Positions 24,600-33,726 of a stretch of 64,000 nucleotides of DNA are shown here, one piece after another (position 1 is the stretch's first letter; every line of letters begins with the position of its first letter). The notes under the pieces were generated by a model. That model was not told where the DNA came from. It made no database searches and saw nothing but the letters and a program-made list of their open reading frames with translations. The stretch lies in contig MJGA01000007.1 in assembly GCA_001910725.1 (NCBI GenBank), forward strand, positions 868,001 to 932,000. The letters run 5' to 3'. This DNA is from Phanerodontia chrysosporium. Lineage: Eukaryota; Basidiomycota; Agaricomycetes; Polyporales; Phanerochaetaceae. The translations under genes were made by a program, and so were the position numbers.

Positions 24600-26411
24600 A
24601 TGCCTCGGTTTACCTGCAAGAAAAAGCTCCAGCCCAAGAGCGTAGCCACCTACCGTGGAAGTGCGTATCAAGCTAGCTCCTTTGTCCATCGACTGTTCTG
24701 ACTACTTCAAACAGTGTGCCACAGTGTGCTCAACGACATCAGCCGCTCTCGAGCTAATGGACCGCGGCCCTTTGCCTGGGACGAATTCTACAAACGATGT
24801 ACGTTCACAGTGTATTACACAGTCGCGGGCAAGCGCTGATGGCCTTTACAGTCCAGGAGAAGGCAACAGGGCTTGGTCAGAAATTGGGCAAACACTGGAA
24901 GACATTTGCATACAACATGGTGTTAGAGGCGGTGCGTCAATGTCCCGGCTACCACGGTTTGTGTGTCCAACTAAGCCTTCTGTTTTAGTTCCGCGCGAGG
25001 CTCGTCAACCTCCACACTGGAAACCGGATCGCGGTCACTCGCGAGGGGCGCGACAAGTACCGCCTTACACGACGCATCTGTCGCATGCGCACAGGCAACC
25101 GTCGCGCACCCCCGGTTGAGCTTGCGCAACAGCTCGACAAAGCCGTTGGCCCGATCGCGCGGCAGTCCAAGGGCGACGTGCGTATCTCCTTCCTTTGCGT
25201 CTATCCGCACATTCCAACTGACCGCGCCGCAGCTCCTCGCCCAGATTCACGAGCTCGAGCAAAAGTGCATGCCGACGCGCGGCGCGCCGCCGCTCCAGAG
25301 CTGGAACACGCTCTCAACGATCTCCGACTGTGGCACGGAGTCGCAGGCCGACGATCCCGACGACGAGGACATGAGCGCGCCGCCCACGCCGCGTGCCGTC
25401 CCACGGGCGATGCCCGAGGTGCCGGAGGAGGTGCCTGCCCTCGATGCTGCCGCGCATGCGTACCCGACGCCCGACTCCGTGGAGCGCGTCCGCCACGACC
25501 TCGACGCGCGTCCCGACCCCGAGACCCCGACGCGCGATCCCCACCGCTCAACCCCGCAACCGGGCCTCGAGCACGGTCCGCACTGGGAGCCGACGGTCAT
25601 CGAGGGCGACGAGGAGTACGCGCGCGAGCTCGCGGAGCGGCACCGCATGCTCTCGTGCACGCGCTCGCAGTCGCCGACGGCGCTGTCCGACTACGTGCAC
25701 CCGACGATTGCGGCGCTCCAGGACCGCGTCGAGGAGCTCGTCAGGGAGCTTGAGGAGGCACAGGCCAAGTATGCGCGCGATGCCGAGCTCTTCGACGCGC
25801 ATCGCCGTGCGCCTGCCCTCATAGGCGAGGCGCACCCCTACATGCTCGCGTGCAACCTCGCGAAGGCGACTGACAAGGTGCGTGGCATTGTTCGCCCTCT
25901 TCTGTGTGGCGCACGATACTGACGCTCTCGTTGTAGGTGGGTATTCTAAACAAGGAGCTCGACGACCTCCGTGGCAAATACGCGGCGCTGTGCAGCGCGA
26001 ACGACAAGCTGCGCGAGCACCTGCGCGACCTGCAGGCTGCGCTCGAGGAACACGAGGTCGCACTCGACGTCGAGCGCGCGCGCAACACTAGCCTCGCGGC
26101 GTCCGTCGCGGACTTCGAGCGGCGCAGCCTCGGGCGCACGCCTTCGCAGGCGCTCCTTGCGCAGCGCCAGGACAAGGAGCGGAGTGACGAGCAAGTCCGC
26201 GTCCTCGAGCAGGAGCTCGCGGCCGTGCAGGAGAAGTACGAGCGCGCACGCCGCCAGCTCGACGAGCAGGCGGAGGAGGACAGACGTGTTTGTGAGGAGA
26301 TGGAGCGCCGCGCCCGACGCCGACTCGAGGTGAGTACTTTGGCTAACCTGCAGATATGCTCTAATGCTGACTTCTGATTGCAAGGCGCTCAAAGAGATTT
26401 CCGATGCATGA
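24600..26411 (+). CDS. Coiled-coil hypothetical protein
   Basis: I do not recognise a named family. The start MPRFTCKKKLQPKSVATYRG is followed by short introns at 24660-24714, 24798-24851, 24934-24989, 25178-25232 and later ones, all GT-AG. The N-terminal domain (PFAWDEFYKRF, KLGKHWKTFAYNMVLEAFRARL, NRIAVTREGRDKYRL) looks folded. The middle is acidic and Pro-rich. The C-terminal half is a long heptad coiled coil (LQDRVEELVRELEEAQAKY, KELDDLRGKYAALCSANDKL, VRVLEQELAAVQEKYERARR), ending RLEALKEISDA with TGA at 26409-26411. A second gene at 55793-57206 shares the order VT-EG-R plus C-terminal coil, so this is a small lineage-specific family. It may be a scaffold or DNA-associated protein; the function is unknown. 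Confidence 0.7.
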
Positions 26412-27117
26412 CGAAGCATTCCCCATCGCTTAGAATTTCCATACCTTCGCTTTCTCGCCGTTATTTCTACTTCTCGAGGTTATCTTATGCTCGATATGCC
26501 TTATGTCTATATGCCAAAATATGATCACTAGTCTTCTCGTCAATACCACTTGTGTAGCCGGACTCTACGGTGCAGCACTGGACAACGTCATCGTACAGCC
26601 TCGTCAGGAGGGACAATTGGTGCAGACAAGCGGGTTGCTACTTCGGCAAGGGGCTTTCCACCTTCCAGTCCGTTGCTCCTATCACTCAAGCTTTCCCGTC
26701 GATCCTAGCGCCAGCTTTGCAATTGTTGTGGTGTGAGCGGCGCTAGGCTCCTCATGAGTTAATTCCCACAACAATGAGGCGTGTGATTATTGAAGTATGC
26801 AGCGTACTGCGCAAGCAATGCAAGCAATTGTGTGAGCAGGACGGTTCCGCCGCCACATCGAAGACAGCTCAGGGACGCCAGGCTTCGAGATATATACATA
26901 CGACGGAGCATGTACTATTATACAGTGGTCCATCTCCTACTTCTCACCAGCACTCCTTCTCACTTCTGCCAACAAACCTTACGTGGGCTGGTCCCTTGGA
27001 AGCTCAAAGCAAGCGTTGACATCGTCCACGTATTATCTTGCCAAACATTTAAGGCCGGTCCTTTCCGCTGGTGAGTAGCACGTGGAGGCCGAGGCCGACC
27101 GGCCGCCGGTGGGATGG
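26412..27117. other. Gene-poor region at the edge of the transposon island
   Basis: No supported gene. Short plus frames at 26503-26736 and 26774-27019 do not resemble known proteins. It ends in a GC-rich palindromic stretch near 27088-27112 next to the TIR element. Confidence 0.4.
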
Positions 27118-28319
27118 TATCAAAAGTTACTTGAGGGGCTAACTTTTGCTAACTTTTTCTCACCAAAGTCACTTTCTGTGACGTCCAGTAAAGTAATCTT
27201 ACTGAAAGCACGAAAAAGTCAACAAAGATACTTTGTATGGGCCACAGAAGCTGCCTACGAGGTTCCATAGCCCGAGATGTATGAGTCCAGCGTTGACCCC
27301 CGCAGACTGGACTAAGACGCGGTGATGGCAATTACCATTTTGGGGACTCAGACACATTGCTCACGGCACACGTCTCGCACCTCACAAGTTGCGGCCTGGC
27401 ATTACATGCCAACATCTATACTTCACATAGATGCTGTCCAGTGTCAGGAATGGGATGGAGAGCTTGGTGCAGACGTGTCAGCGGTGCTTAACATGACCAT
27501 CGCTGCTGCGTGACCGCTAGCGCCAATGTGTGACCCCTGGCACTGCAGACCGACTCCCCACTGCGGCGGTGCGGTCACTACTCACGCCAGCCGCCAAATG
27601 TGAGTTAATACAATCTTTAGTGAGTGTACGCAAGCCGGATAAAGCCAGAAATCTGGCTCTAGGCTAGCCAAGTGAGCACAAGTGTGCAAGTGGAAGCGGG
27701 TGAGCAGAAGTTAGCAAAACTGAATGCAAGTTAGCACAAGTTAATACAAGTAAAACAGGCTCATTGAGTATCATAGTAAACTTCTTGCGCAAGAAGGCCT
27801 ACATGTTTTTAGGCAATTTGATGAATGATGAGAACGACGGCTGGCAGCTTTCTCGGTGCAGAGTGCACCGGGTCCGCGGTGCTAGGGGTCCCGTGGTGGC
27901 GCTTACGTCCCGCTCAGGTGATGCGTCCCTTGCGCGAACGCTCTGTCGAGAAGGGCAAGGGCTGTATTCTTCGCATCCCCGTAGGCCATCTGGCACGCTG
28001 AAACAAAGTGGCAGACTGCTGCGGGGATCGCCAGAATCTTGGCGCTAGCGGCACCGGGACCGCCGTGGCAGAACTGAGGTGCGAGAGGCGACACGGAGCA
28101 GCATTCACAAGATGATCTGCATTATATAACATCTACAAGGCCCGATAGAGGCACGTATGACCTTATATATGCAGAATATAGGGCATAGTGGTAGCACACA
28201 AGTGGGATTAGGGTTCAAGTAATGTCAAGTTAGTTTGTCACAAGTTAGTTACTTTAAGCGCCTGCTAGGATGCGCGGGAAAAGTTACGGAAAGTTAGGCT
28301 CTCAAGTTACTTTGGGCAA
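27118..28319. mobile_element. Possible non-autonomous TIR DNA transposon
   Basis: The sequence from 27121 (CAAAAGTTACTTGAGGGGCT and on to about 27157) matches the reverse complement of about 28280-28316 at roughly 29 of 37 positions, giving imperfect terminal inverted repeats 1.2 kb apart. The motif AAGTTA or AAGTTAC recurs inside both ends (27126, 27709, 27729, 27741, 28223, 28238, 28282, 28290, 28303), like subterminal transposase-binding repeats. No transposase frame is visible between them, so it would depend on a partner element. No target-site duplication could be identified, which weakens the call. Confidence 0.45.
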
Positions 28320-29445
28320 CCTCCGCCGATGGCCTTGTGGCGTTCCGGATCACTACTCCCTCCCTTGGTCGCCGAACGCCGGCGCGGTGAACTACCACGA
28401 CCAGAAATGAAGTGCTTGCCACTCGTCGCAGCAACACCATCCTGCGCCGTTTCAGCGTGCAGCGAGAGGCTGAGGAATGCTGCATGCCCTCACGAAAGCT
28501 CTTTGTTATTAGAGGGACATATAGCTCGATGGCGTGTCGAAGATGTCCCCACCTCTCCCGAGCTGCAAGCCCCTCAGTGTGTTCAAGCACTGAAGCAGAT
28601 CCTTGATCTATAGCGCATCCTATATGCCTCCTACTCGTCGTCATGCGACCCGGAAGAAGACTCTGAGCTTGCCATACTGGAGCTGTGCATCAGCAATTTC
28701 ACAATGGGTCTTACAGCGCCTTGCGGCGTCTTTAGGTACTGTCACAGACGCGCAAGCGTTCAGACGGTGGTCTTATTCAGACATGTACCTTTTCGTAAGT
28801 ACAGTCGACAGTAGCCAGACAGCCCACAGATCACAGTACACAGCCTCTACAGCACACAGTATATAGCATAAAGAGGTCTACAGCAATATATTCCTAGCAT
28901 TCGTTCTTGCCTCTAGGTTTGCGCACAGAAATAAAGAAAACTTATGTATATTCGGATATATTCTAGCTACAGTACAGGATGGGCAGATAACACATTTACA
29001 GCTGCACCAGTCGTTGGACCTCAGGGCCGTACATATAAACATGTGCATGAGGGGCAGACGAACGCAATCTGCACGACTAGATGGGATGACGTGCACCCGG
29101 ACTGATGTATGGTGGTGTGTGCATAGTGATGTGCACATACAAGATGCGCGCTACCATGTACTGGAGCCCAATGTAGGGTGCTTACAATTCCTTGAAGGAA
29201 CACGAGCGATGTCAGAGACTGTGCTGCACAACATAGCAGAATGATTCTACACACCTCGAAGGAACGGTTCGCAGACTCAGCTGCTGCGAGTGTGAGTAGA
29301 TCATACTATGGGCAAAGGGAGTGCGAGCGTAGTCTTGACCGGGGGACACAGGGAGCATGTGGAGACATTAGTCTAAGCCACTAGCGGAAAGCTCTTGCTA
29401 TGACTCACCAGCCGCCTTCCATGCTCTTGCACTTCATACGCCCAT
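28320..29445. other. Region without supported gene, left of element C
   Basis: Frames are short and of unlikely composition. A stretch around 28795-28870 is rich in ACAG/CACAG units. Nothing else can be named. The 5 bp TCAGC at 29446-29450 is the left target duplication of element C. Confidence 0.4.
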
Positions 29446-29450
29446 TCAGC

Positions 29451-30050
29451 TATCACAAAAATGCGCTGCCCTAGCGCCTATACACCAAACCAACCAGCAA
29501 TACTCACTGGCAAAGGTTTACTTGGACTACAAAGGGTGTAGCCAGGCTTGAAGACGAGGTATAGAGGCTAGAGAGGTGAGATGCGATGAGATTGAAGCTG
29601 GGGAGGCACCCCCAGCCCTCAGGGTTTATATACATGTGTACCAGGTCCCCAGGGACCGGTGTTCAGGGTCCTAGCTATCTAATACCTACTACGCTATTGG
29701 CTAGTGCCCTACAGGCATTCCTACATTCTCCTACACGTTCCTAAATGTTCCTACGATGTCCCAGAAACCTCCAGAACGTTCCAGCACTGTCCGGACCTGT
29801 CCAGAGACCTCCAGGACTTTCTAGTCCATTCCGGAGTGTCTCGGCGCTTCCAGACCCTTGCCTGCTTCTAGACCTTCGACCATGTGACCCTGGGATACCG
29901 CACGTGTGCGCATCACGTGACCGCCGTATCACGTGACCAGCCCCGAGCCTAGGGCTGTCACTCCAGCGCTTCTGCATGTCACAGTTCGGAGTAATCGCTT
30001 CTGTCACCTGCTGCCCCTAACCCTAAGGGTTAAGACGAAAAACTGTGACA
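29451..30050 (-). repeat. Element C 3' LTR
   Basis: 600 bp, read on the minus strand as TGTCACAG...GTGATA. U3 holds three CACGTG boxes (29901, 29914, 29930), a series of imperfect GTTCCTA/CTCCAGA units (29705-29830), a telomere-like TTAGGGTTAGGGG motif near its outer end, and a TATATAA box. One extra C (in the run at about 29608) is the only difference from the other LTR. Confidence 0.95.
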
Positions 30051-30085
30051 TTACCCCCAATTCTAGCTGAACCTCCTGGTGAAGC

Positions 30086-31762
30086 CTAAATACCAGTGGA
30101 GCCAAAACCATCGCTGCTGCGAATGGTTGAGTCGAGGCGAGAAACCGGAGTTGGTTCGGCGTAGGAGATTCTTTCGAGCATGAGTTGAGCGACACGATCA
30201 CCCTTGTGGAATGTAAAGGTGTCGGGCGAGTTGTTGATGAGTAGAATCTTGAGCTCTCCTCGATAATCTCGGTCAATAACGCCTGCTCCTATGTCGATGC
30301 CTCTGAGGCTAAGGCCACTCCGTGGTGCGACTCGAGCGTAGGTACCTGGTGGAGTACACATTCGAAGGCCAGTTGGCGCTAGCTTGCGATCATGGGGCTT
30401 GAGCGTAAGGTCTTCCGTGATGAAAAGATCCAACCCTGCGCTTTCTGGCGAGCCACGTGAGGGAAGTTTTGCATCCTTGTTCATGAGCTCGACCTCGAAC
30501 TGGTCGTCTGCTCCCCAAGATTGGAGTAGCGCGAGTTCGCGCACGAAAAACTCATCCTCCTCGTCGTGGTGGCGTTGCAGAAGGGAAATTGCCTTTGGCG
30601 CATCTGGGTATTTCTTGTGGAATTGTTTGACCTTCGCCATAGCGTGCTTGAGATTGGGCAAGTATTCCCATGTGTCACTATGCTCATCGTAGCCTCTCCA
30701 CCGTACTCGGTACATAACACGGCCTTTAGAGTCTGGCTGTGCATCTACGATCTGCTCGACCTCGTACTCCTCGTCATCACCCACACGAATGGGTGGTAGG
30801 GGTTTGCGCGTGCGATTGGCAACCTCATCCTCGACGTGCTTCGTGAGCTTGCTTGCGTGGAAGACCGGGTGAATCTTCACATGGGCTGGTAACTTCAGCT
30901 TGAAGGTGACCGGTCCCAGCTGCTCTACGATCTCGTAAGGGCCTACTCGCTTTGGTGCCAGTTTCTTGGAGGGAACCCGAAGGTTCAGATCCTTTGCGTC
31001 AAGCCAAACACGGTCTCCGACCTTGAACAAGGGTTCTGATTTACCCTGGTCGTAGTACCACTTCATTCGCTCTGCAGCCAGCACGAGCGCGGCTTTCGCC
31101 TGATCTTGGGCCTCCTGTCTAAGCTTCGTCCAGTCGTCCAGTTCTGACAACCTTGTAACACGGTCCTGCTCTGGGAACATGCGTGGATGACGGCCATATT
31201 CGACGAAGAATGGCGAGTTCTTGGTGCTTTCATGCGCCTGGTTATTGTACGCAAACTCGGCAGAGGGCAAAAGGTACGCCCAGTCGTCCTGCCTGAAGCT
31301 TGTGTAGCAGCGCAGATACTGCTCCAATGACTGATTAACTCGCTCCGTCTAACCGTCCGCCTGAGGGTGAAACGCTGTAGTCATTGCTGACTTGATCCCC
31401 AAGAGTCTGCACCATTCCTGGAAGAGTTTTGCGGCGAACTGCGTTCCCCTATCCGAAATGATCTGTCTGGGTAGGCCGTGCAAAGGCCAAACACGCTCAT
31501 AGAGCAAATTTCCCAGATCCTTGGCTGAAAACTCCTTGGTGATGGGGAGGAAATGTGCTTGCTTGGTTAAGCGGCAAACGACTACGAAGATAGCGTTGTA
31601 ACCGTCCGACTCAGGCAAGTCCGTGATCATGTCGCATGAGATTATCTCCCAGGGTTCCGACGGAACCTCGTTCGGTTGTAGCAGGCCAGCAGGCTTCTGG
31701 TTGACGTTTTTATGCGACTGGCAGACTTCGCAGCCTGCGACGTACTTCTTGACGTAAACTGA
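30086..31762 (-). pseudogene. pol: Element C Pol, distal part: integrase core, chromodomain, dUTPase
   Basis: Begins at the junction with element A and continues the integrase: zinc-finger Cys pair CEVCQSHK, catalytic Asp in SCDMITDLP, second Asp in ISDRGTQF, then an in-frame TAG at 31351-31349 right after HPQADG where a Gln codon would be expected. The frame continues with TERVNQSLEQYLRCY (third catalytic residue), a GPF/Y-type module (VGPYEIVEQLGPVTFKLKLP), a chromodomain (EEYEVEQIVDAQ..YRVRWRGY..TWEYLPNL, about 30790-30615) and a complete trimeric-type dUTPase (about 30490-30086) with motifs AGLDL, PRSGLS, GVIDRDYRGE, KGDRVAQLMLE and DGFGSTG. dUTPase hydrolyses dUTP and would limit uracil in the element cDNA. 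The stop is at 30086. Confidence 0.93.
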
Positions 31763-32235
31763 CATTCTGTCACGGATGTGACGGCGCAGCCCTATTTTTC
31801 GCCGATTTTCAGCTATTTTCCTCGATTAATCCAACGGGCGAGCAGCCCTCGCGCCGTCTGGAGTCCTAGCCGCCCATGCTCAGCGCCTGGCCATGCAGCG
31901 CCAGCGCCCTGATGGCGCATCACCCCTAGACGCCAGCGCATCCCGCTGCGCGCTCAGACACTGCCCGGATCACCGGTCTGCCTTGCAACCGATCCCCGGA
32001 TCGCCGAGGAAGCACTGTCATCCCTGATGACTCCCCTCGCCGAGACATCCCGAGCTGTCATCCTGTTGACACAGCCTCGGCCCGACGCAGCCTCGGAACA
32101 CTGCCAGCTGACACAGCCTCATGACACAGCCCCGGTACAGCCTCGCCGCGCAGCCCGCGTCGCAGCCTCGCCGGCTGTGCTGAACACTGCCCATCAGCTT
32201 ATGTAACCGTACAAGCCTGCCCTGAACTCTAGTAG

Positions 32236-32243
32236 TATATATA
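32236..32243 (+). promoter_or_regulatory. TATA box of element A
   Basis: TATATATA, 34 nt upstream of ATCTCGACCT (32270-32279), which is the sequence complementary to the primer site and therefore the predicted mRNA 5' end. Element B has TATATAAG at the equivalent place (47785) with the same 34-nt spacing. Confidence 0.75.
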
Positions 32244-32297
32244 GGTAGCACCTCTCGCTCCTGTCCGTCATCTCGACCTCTTGGTCAATACGGACAG

Positions 32298-32356
32298 GTA
32301 AGCCCTCGTTTGTAAAGTAGAATAGCTCACTAATACAACTTGGTCAATACGGACAG
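32298..32356 (+). other. Putative intron in the LTR leader of element A
   Basis: Donor GTAAGC at 32298, branch-like ACTAATAC near 32328, acceptor GGACAG ending at 32356; 59 nt. The last 18 nt before the donor and the last 18 nt of the intron are the same sequence (CTTGGTCAATACGGACAG at 32280-32297 and 32339-32356). Element B keeps donor, CTAAT and acceptor although the rest of the segment differs. Confidence 0.5.
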
Positions 32357-32462
32357 CTGAACAAGTGTGTTCGTCGCTGCGTGACTCGCTCCGCCGCGCC
32401 TCGTCGTCGACCTCCCCATCTGTCCTCCCTTGTGAAGCGTTGAGCCTTCGCTCCGCGACATT

Positions 32463-32472
32463 AGGTCGAGAT
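32463..32472 (+). other. Self-primer binding site of element A
   Basis: AGGTCGAGAT, two nucleotides inside the 5' LTR, is the exact complement of ATCTCGACCT at 32270-32279, the predicted 5' end of the transcript. In Tf1/sushi chromoviruses the mRNA 5' end folds back and primes minus-strand synthesis instead of a tRNA. No TGG-starting tRNA-type site is seen here. Confidence 0.7.
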
Positions 32473-32570
32473 CTTTTGGGTGCCCTAGGCATTTTTCCCC
32501 TACCGCTCCCCCAAACCCCGTTTAAAAAAGTTTATTCCCTCCGTTTAAAGCGAGTACGTCGTAGTCGAGC

Positions 32571-33302
32571 AGCCTGCTCACTCCGTACACGTTGCTGAAG
32601 TCCTTGCTTGCAGTGCCGAAAGACGTCCGGCTCAAGGACCACATCCCTCAGCGCATCTTCGACCGCCTCCAACGTCGTCGCGAGGCCGGCAACCCCGTCA
32701 AGTGGACGGACCGCAAAGTCAAAGCGGTCGTCAAGTACGTGTCCACGCTCCCCCAACCTCCACCCTCCGTCCCCTCCATCAACTGGACTGCCGTTCGCGA
32801 GGCTCGTGAGGCCGAACAACGCGTAGGCAACCGCATCCGCGAGCAGCGCCAACGAGAGGCGCAAGAAGCCCAGGCCGCCGTAGCCGCCTCCTCCTCCAAG
32901 CTCAGTTTGGCAGAGCGCCTCAGCGCCGCCCCGACGTACGAGCCCATCACCCGCAAGCCCATTGGCATCGACATCCCCAAATACTCCCCCACCGACCTCG
33001 TCGGCATCTTCACGCCCAAGCTCGACGCAACCATCAAGCGTCTCAAGGCCGTCGAGGAAGTCGACCTCTTTCACCTCGTCAGCAGCGACCGCGCACACGG
33101 TGTCTGCCAGCTGCTCGAACGCCTTCGGCAGATCCGCGCCGAGCTCAGTCGTCTCGCCCCCACCACCACGTTTAAGGAGTGGCACCAATACGAGCTCGGA
33201 CTCGCTCAAATCGGTGACATTCCGTTTGTCGGTTTAAGGCGTAACTTCCGCCGCATCGTGGGAGAGCTAGATATCGTGTACCGGGCTGGCTACTTCGATT
33301 AA
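32571..33302 (+). CDS. Element A ORF1, ATG-less leader ORF
   Basis: An open frame of about 240 codons from just after a TAG near 32565 to TAA at 33300-33302, without any ATG; indeed no ATG occurs in any frame from the predicted transcript start (32270) to 33726. The product is basic and helical, with QRIFDRLQRRREAG, a charged coiled-coil stretch (REQRQREAQEAQ) and a C-terminal block TFKEW...L...G..PF..L...F......EL (33168-33269). Many of its differences from the element B copy are at third codon positions, so it behaves like coding sequence. Translation would have to start at a non-AUG codon (ACG, TTG and CTG lie in a row at 32589-32597) or by an internal route. I do not recognise a named domain; a matrix-like Gag segment is one possibility. 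Confidence 0.6.
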   Translation, partial: SLLTPYTLLKSLLAVPKDVRLKDHIPQRIFDRLQRRREAGNPVKWTDRKVKAVVKYVSTLPQPPPSVPSINWTAVREAREAEQRVGNRIREQRQREAQEAQAAVAASSSKLSLAERLSAAPTYEPITRKPIGIDIPKYSPTDLVGIFTPKLDATIKRLKAVEEVDLFHLVSSDRAHGVCQLLERLRQIRAELSRLAPTTTFKEWHQYELGLAQIGDIPFVGLRRNFRRIVGELDIVYRAGYFD

Positions 33303-33726
33303 ATAATACATTTTTGTCGCTCTGGATTTTGATTGCTCGAATTGCCCGCACTTCTTCGGGCGAACTATAGAGAACGGTGTCACTGGTGCCGCTGATTTCC
33401 ACGTCGAGGATAACAACGGGTCTCGAGAAGTCAGAGATTGCAGCCAACAGCCCTGCCCTCATCGAGAGACTGCCCCTCCACTACTCCCGGTTCCGCCTAG
33501 CGACCGAGAGACACAGTTCGAACGACCTCATTTCGCGCAACGGCTAGAATTCGCCCGCGCCTCTGCCACCACTCCGAATACTCCCGATCACAGTCCCCCG
33601 GATAGCAGCCACCACTCGTCTCCCGAGACATCGCTCGGCTCCGTCCTCTCCGACCACGAGCCCGCTCCCTCACCGTTTAATCTCTCCCGCGCTCAATCAG
33701 GAGCCAACACTCCCCGTCCCCCCAAT

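Larger units (their letters stand above)
31768..32460 (+). repeat. Element A 5' LTR
   Basis: 693 bp, TGTCACGGATGTGACGG...CTCCGCGACA. The 5' end can fold on itself (TCAC..GTGA). U3 contains five CAGCCTC units between about 32070 and 32170. It holds a TATA box at 32236 and an intron-like segment at 32298-32356. Confidence 0.97.

Noticed and set aside
30012..30034. Chromosome end (telomere)
   Set aside because: Only two TTAGGG units, located inside an LTR and repeated in the other LTR.
32461..32480. tRNA primer binding site after the 5' LTR
   Set aside because: The sequence does not start with TGG and instead is an exact complement of the predicted mRNA 5' end.
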